Shown piece by piece: positions 17,815 to 20,000 of a stretch of DNA of 20,000 nt (position 1 is the stretch's first letter; every line of letters starts with the position of its first letter). A program made the translations under genes and the position numbers. The notes under the pieces are model-generated. The model was given only the letters and a program-made list of their open reading frames with translations. It did no database searches and was not told the DNA's origin. This DNA is from Actinidia chinensis (Eukaryota; Streptophyta; Magnoliopsida; Ericales; Actinidiaceae): positions 8,484,735 to 8,504,734 of the forward strand of contig CM018888.1 in the NCBI GenBank assembly GCA_009663005.1, given 5' to 3'.

Positions 17815-18442
17815 CTGAGGTCAATGAAAATGAAAGTACTCTTGGCATAATATTAGTTTGTGACACCTCTGTGTGTGTTTCCATTGTAACTGAGTAAGAT
17901 CAGTTGGTCCTGTCCGCTTATGCTCAACTCAGAAAATGTCTTGCATCTTTTTTTAATTGAACTTACATGAACTCTAAAATATATCCACGTGTACCATAAC
18001 AAGGTTATGCCATGTATGCGTCACAAACCAATTGTGGTGTATGTCCCAATACGGGTGAGGCATGGTTACAAAATAGTTCTAGTCATGTCATTATTTTTAT
18101 CACAAGGCTTTTTTAATTTTTTTTTCATCAATTATTATGATTTTAGTTACAACCAGTGCATAAATATTACGAAAAATGTAAGATTTTTTTTCCCTATAAG
18201 CAAGATCCAGGACATATATGTAAATTTAGAATTGCTTTATTTAAGGAACAAAATGAATCAAACTAAAAAAGCATACACCCTAAAATTCACAAAAATAAAG
18301 GGAAAAAGGGGGGGGAATTGAAGAAATCAAATTATTTGAATAATAAGCATAGCCCGTTGTTCGTTTATCTGTGGATGAAAATGTTTGCGGTGTCCACAAA
18401 TTAGAAGCCACAAGCCTTCACTAATTTCATAATGGTAAGTTA
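17815..18442. other. Spacer between the two direct duplication copies
   Basis: AT-rich, with a T-rich stretch at 18110-18190 and a G9 run at 18307-18315. A 110-codon open frame at 17989-18321 begins at a non-ATG codon, is rich in Phe/Tyr/Ile/Asn from AT bias and shows no domain, so it is not called. Nothing else recognised. Confidence 0.5.
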
Positions 18443-18706
18443 GAGTTGGAAATTAATTTATGTTGTTTCCAATATTTTGTTAGCTTCTCTCTGGAACATC
18501 CATAAACTAAATGCAATAAGTAGTAGTTAGCTTCAGCAGCACTCATTTTGGCGCAAAAAATAATTTTATCCATTATATATATGGGGCGGATCTGGAGATA
18601 CAAAATTGAACAGAAATTTAGATACAAAATTCTAGCCCTTAAAATTAAGGTTATGATTAAAACAAACCCCTCTCTCTCTCCTCCCCCCACGGCATCCCCC
18701 TCTCCC
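18443..18706. repeat. Direct duplication, copy 2 (partner 17551-17814)
   Basis: Offset 892 bp from copy 1. The copies differ mostly by one- or two-base indels in homopolymers and by a few substitutions. The right ~120 bp is the left terminal repeat of the element at 18587-19430. Confidence 0.85.
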
Positions 18707-18960
18707 TCCCTCCTATCAACTCCTCTTCTCTATTACCAGATTTTGCCAAGAGTGGGTACACGTCTCTGACGTTTTGCCTCTTCGCATCTTCCAAATCAAA
18801 TATTCATTCCAAAGCCCACCACAAGCTGGGGATCAAATTTTTTTGAATGAGAGGATGTGAGAAGTTGAGATAACGATCAAACCGATGGAAACTTTCTTCA
18901 CAAGTCCTCAACAGAACCAATGACTTTGCCCTTCCAATCAATCTGCCACGCCCACTGATC

Positions 18961-18984
18961 TTTTTTTTTTTTTTTTTTTTTTTT
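18961..18984. repeat. 24-base T run
   Basis: Uninterrupted T24. It could be the poly(A) tail of something inserted on the minus strand, but I found no body or target duplication to support that. It lies 37 bp left of the SINE. Confidence 0.8.
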
Positions 18985-19021
18985 GCACCACTATATCACA
19001 TCTCTAAGAAAGCACTTTGTT

Positions 19022-19234
19022 AACCCCAATGGTGTCGGCTGATGGCAAATGGAAGGATTCGCAGGAGGCTGTATTCCCACGCATGAGCTGGGTTCGACCT
19101 CTTTCGCATCAGCTGACGATCTCTCCATTTACATCTTGGTGGAGGACTTGGGGGGAACCCACTCAGCCCGGTTTGGGCTCATATCTCTGGGTTGACATGG
19201 TGTGGGGCTGTTCCGAGTCATCAAAAAAAAAAAA
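19022..19234 (+). mobile_element. tRNA-type SINE with poly(A) tail and target-site duplication
   Basis: A 213-bp body. The RNA polymerase III A box is TGGCAAATGGA (19043-19053) and the B box GGTTCGACCTC (19091-19101), 37 bases apart, as in plant tRNA-derived SINEs. The body ends in a 12-base A run (19223-19234). Direct repeats flank it: AGCACTTTGTT at 19011-19021 and the same at 19239-19249, extending leftward as AAGAA/AAGAAG. A SINE would be transcribed by Pol III and moved by a LINE's enzymes. The open frame across it (19017-19277) is a by-product. The family name cannot be given from sequence alone. It sits inside the inverted-repeat element, so it is younger than that element. Confidence 0.82.
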
Positions 19235-19430
19235 GAAGAGCACTTTGTTTAGCTTTGGGAAGATTATTCGGCAGTAAAAGTGCCAGATGGTCACTGATCG
19301 AAAGGTACTTAGGGAGGGGATGCCGTGCGGGAGAGAGAAAGAGAGGGGTTCGTTTTACTCCTAACTCTTGATTTTAAGGACTAGAATTTTGTGTCTAAAA
19401 TTGTGTTCAATTTTGTGTCTCCGGATTCGG

Positions 19431-19498
19431 GGACACAAATTTTGACACAATTTTAGACACTCCATCCTAACCCTCGAAATTAAGGGCTGAGATTAAAA
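19431..19498 (+). repeat. Partial copy of the terminal repeat, back to back with the right end
   Basis: GGACACAAATTTTGACACAA, then TTTTAGACAC, CCTAACCCT and AAATTAAGGGCTGAGATTAAA follow the plus-orientation terminal repeat. It mirrors 19355-19425 around a centre near 19426 (GTGTCTCCGGATTCGGGGAC), so the two form a large hairpin-capable inverted repeat. Confidence 0.7.
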
Positions 19499-19617
19499 AA
19501 AGAAGTTGAATAGGAAGCAAAGAATAAAAGAGACCGGATGTATTTTATGTCACTGTTCTTGGAAGTTCGTTTGTTTGTGTGAAGATTTCTTACCTGGGAT
19601 TTCTCCTCTCTAACGAA

Positions 19618-19740
19618 ATTTGACACAAAATTGAACACAAATTTAGACACAAAATTCTAGCACTTAAAATCAAGGGCTAGGATTAAAACAAATTAAAACA
19701 AACTCTCTCTCCTCCAAACCCCTCTCTCTCTCCTCTCCCA
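19618..19740 (+). repeat. Further copy of the terminal repeat
   Basis: TTTGACACAAAATTGAACAC, AAATTTAGACACAAAATTCT, AGCACTTAAAATCAAGGGCT and AGGATTAAAACAAA match the left terminal repeats at 17697 and 18588. The copy runs into the CT-rich tract and then ATGGCCTCC where other copies have 'cggcatcccc'. No right partner lies inside the window. Confidence 0.72.
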
Positions 19741-19860
19741 TGGCCTCCGAGACCCCTCTCTCTGGCCTCCCCTTCCTTCCGAGACCCCAATACTTCTTTC
19801 TCTCCTCCCCCATGGCTTTATCCTCCCTCGAGACCCCCTCTCTCTCCTCCCCTCTTCAAT
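19690..19860. repeat. CT-rich minisatellite-like tract
   Basis: Imperfect repeats of 'catggcctccgagacccctctctct' type (about 19738-19765, 19765-19790, 19810-19850) within (CT)n. No coding role is supported. From 19861 to the end there is unassigned AT-rich sequence. Confidence 0.6.
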
Positions 19861-20000
19861 ATGCCATTAAAAATTCAGTAAGCCATTCAAACAGGAATCA
19901 CATCAATTAATCTCCCCCCTTGCTTGTGATGGATTTCACCGGAGGAGGAATCTTTTTGCTCTACACAATGTACAAAAGACAAACATATTGAGATAAACCA

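Larger units (their letters stand above)
18587..19430. mobile_element. Element with ~120-bp terminal inverted repeats, interrupted by a SINE
   Basis: The left end reads CGGATCTGGAGATACAAAAT and the right end, inverted, CGAATCCGGAGACACAAAAT. The match then continues through TTGAACA, TTTAGA.ACAAAATTCTAG, CCTTAAAAT.AAG, TAAAAC.AACCCCTCTCT and CACGGCATCCCC. Left terminal repeat is about 18588-18706, right about 19312-19429, roughly four of five bases matching. Removing the nested SINE leaves about 620 bp with no coding region. No clear target duplication; the right edge runs straight into another partial copy. Long inverted ends without a transposase suggest a non-autonomous foldback or Mutator-like MITE; the superfamily is not determined. 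Confidence 0.65.

Noticed and set aside
17989..18321. 110-codon open frame with Phe/Tyr-rich middle, possibly a membrane protein
   Set aside because: Non-ATG start, AT-driven composition, no conserved motif and no neighbouring gene.
19017..19277. 86-residue open frame with Trp-rich sequence
   Set aside because: It lies within the SINE and its poly(A) tail; the frame is a by-product of the repeat.

Overview
The window looks like nuclear DNA of a flowering plant, probably a dicot, in a transposon-rich stretch between genes. The reasons are the element types: a Ty1/copia Sirevirus-like retrotransposon primed by initiator-Met tRNA, plant transposon-protein families, a tRNA-type SINE, MITE-like elements with terminal inverted repeats, and AT-rich filler. 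I found no intact host gene. Every recognisable coding region is broken by stops and frameshifts, and most long reading frames are chance products of repeats.

Layout. 1-964 (+) is a broken three-exon gene of a gypsy-type plant transposon family. It abuts 945-1706 (-), a broken 'putative plant transposon protein' fragment. 1746-12803 is one large copia element: a 5'-truncated 5' LTR (1746-3630) carrying two later insertions (2181-2945 gypsy-like, 3111-3376 pyrimidine-rich), a primer site (3633), decayed gag (3689-5260), decayed pol in the order protease, integrase, RT, RNase H (5380-8460), a third reading frame in the env position (8935-10519), a noncoding stretch with repeated polypurine tracts (10520-11093), and a 3' LTR (11094-12803) with an eight-unit, ~60-bp array. 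The palindrome GTGTCGACAC recurs in both LTRs and between pol and the third reading frame.

12804-15058 is AT-rich and holds a probable second copia LTR (13281-13769). 15059-15607 is a GC-richer block that reads best as an LTR on the minus strand. 15817-16574 is a MITE-like element. 17425-18706 contains a tandem repeat and a ~264-bp direct duplication. 18587-19430 is an element with ~120-bp terminal inverted repeats; a SINE with target-site duplication (19022-19234) is nested in it, and further copies of the same terminal repeat follow up to ~19735. The right end is CT-rich minisatellite.

Together these parts record nested insertions rather than a working pathway. The most unusual points are the palindrome system and dimeric array in the copia LTR, the accessory third reading frame related to a plant transposon-protein domain, and the SINE/inverted-repeat nest near the right end. 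Small indels dominate wherever two copies can be compared, so assembly error must be considered alongside age.
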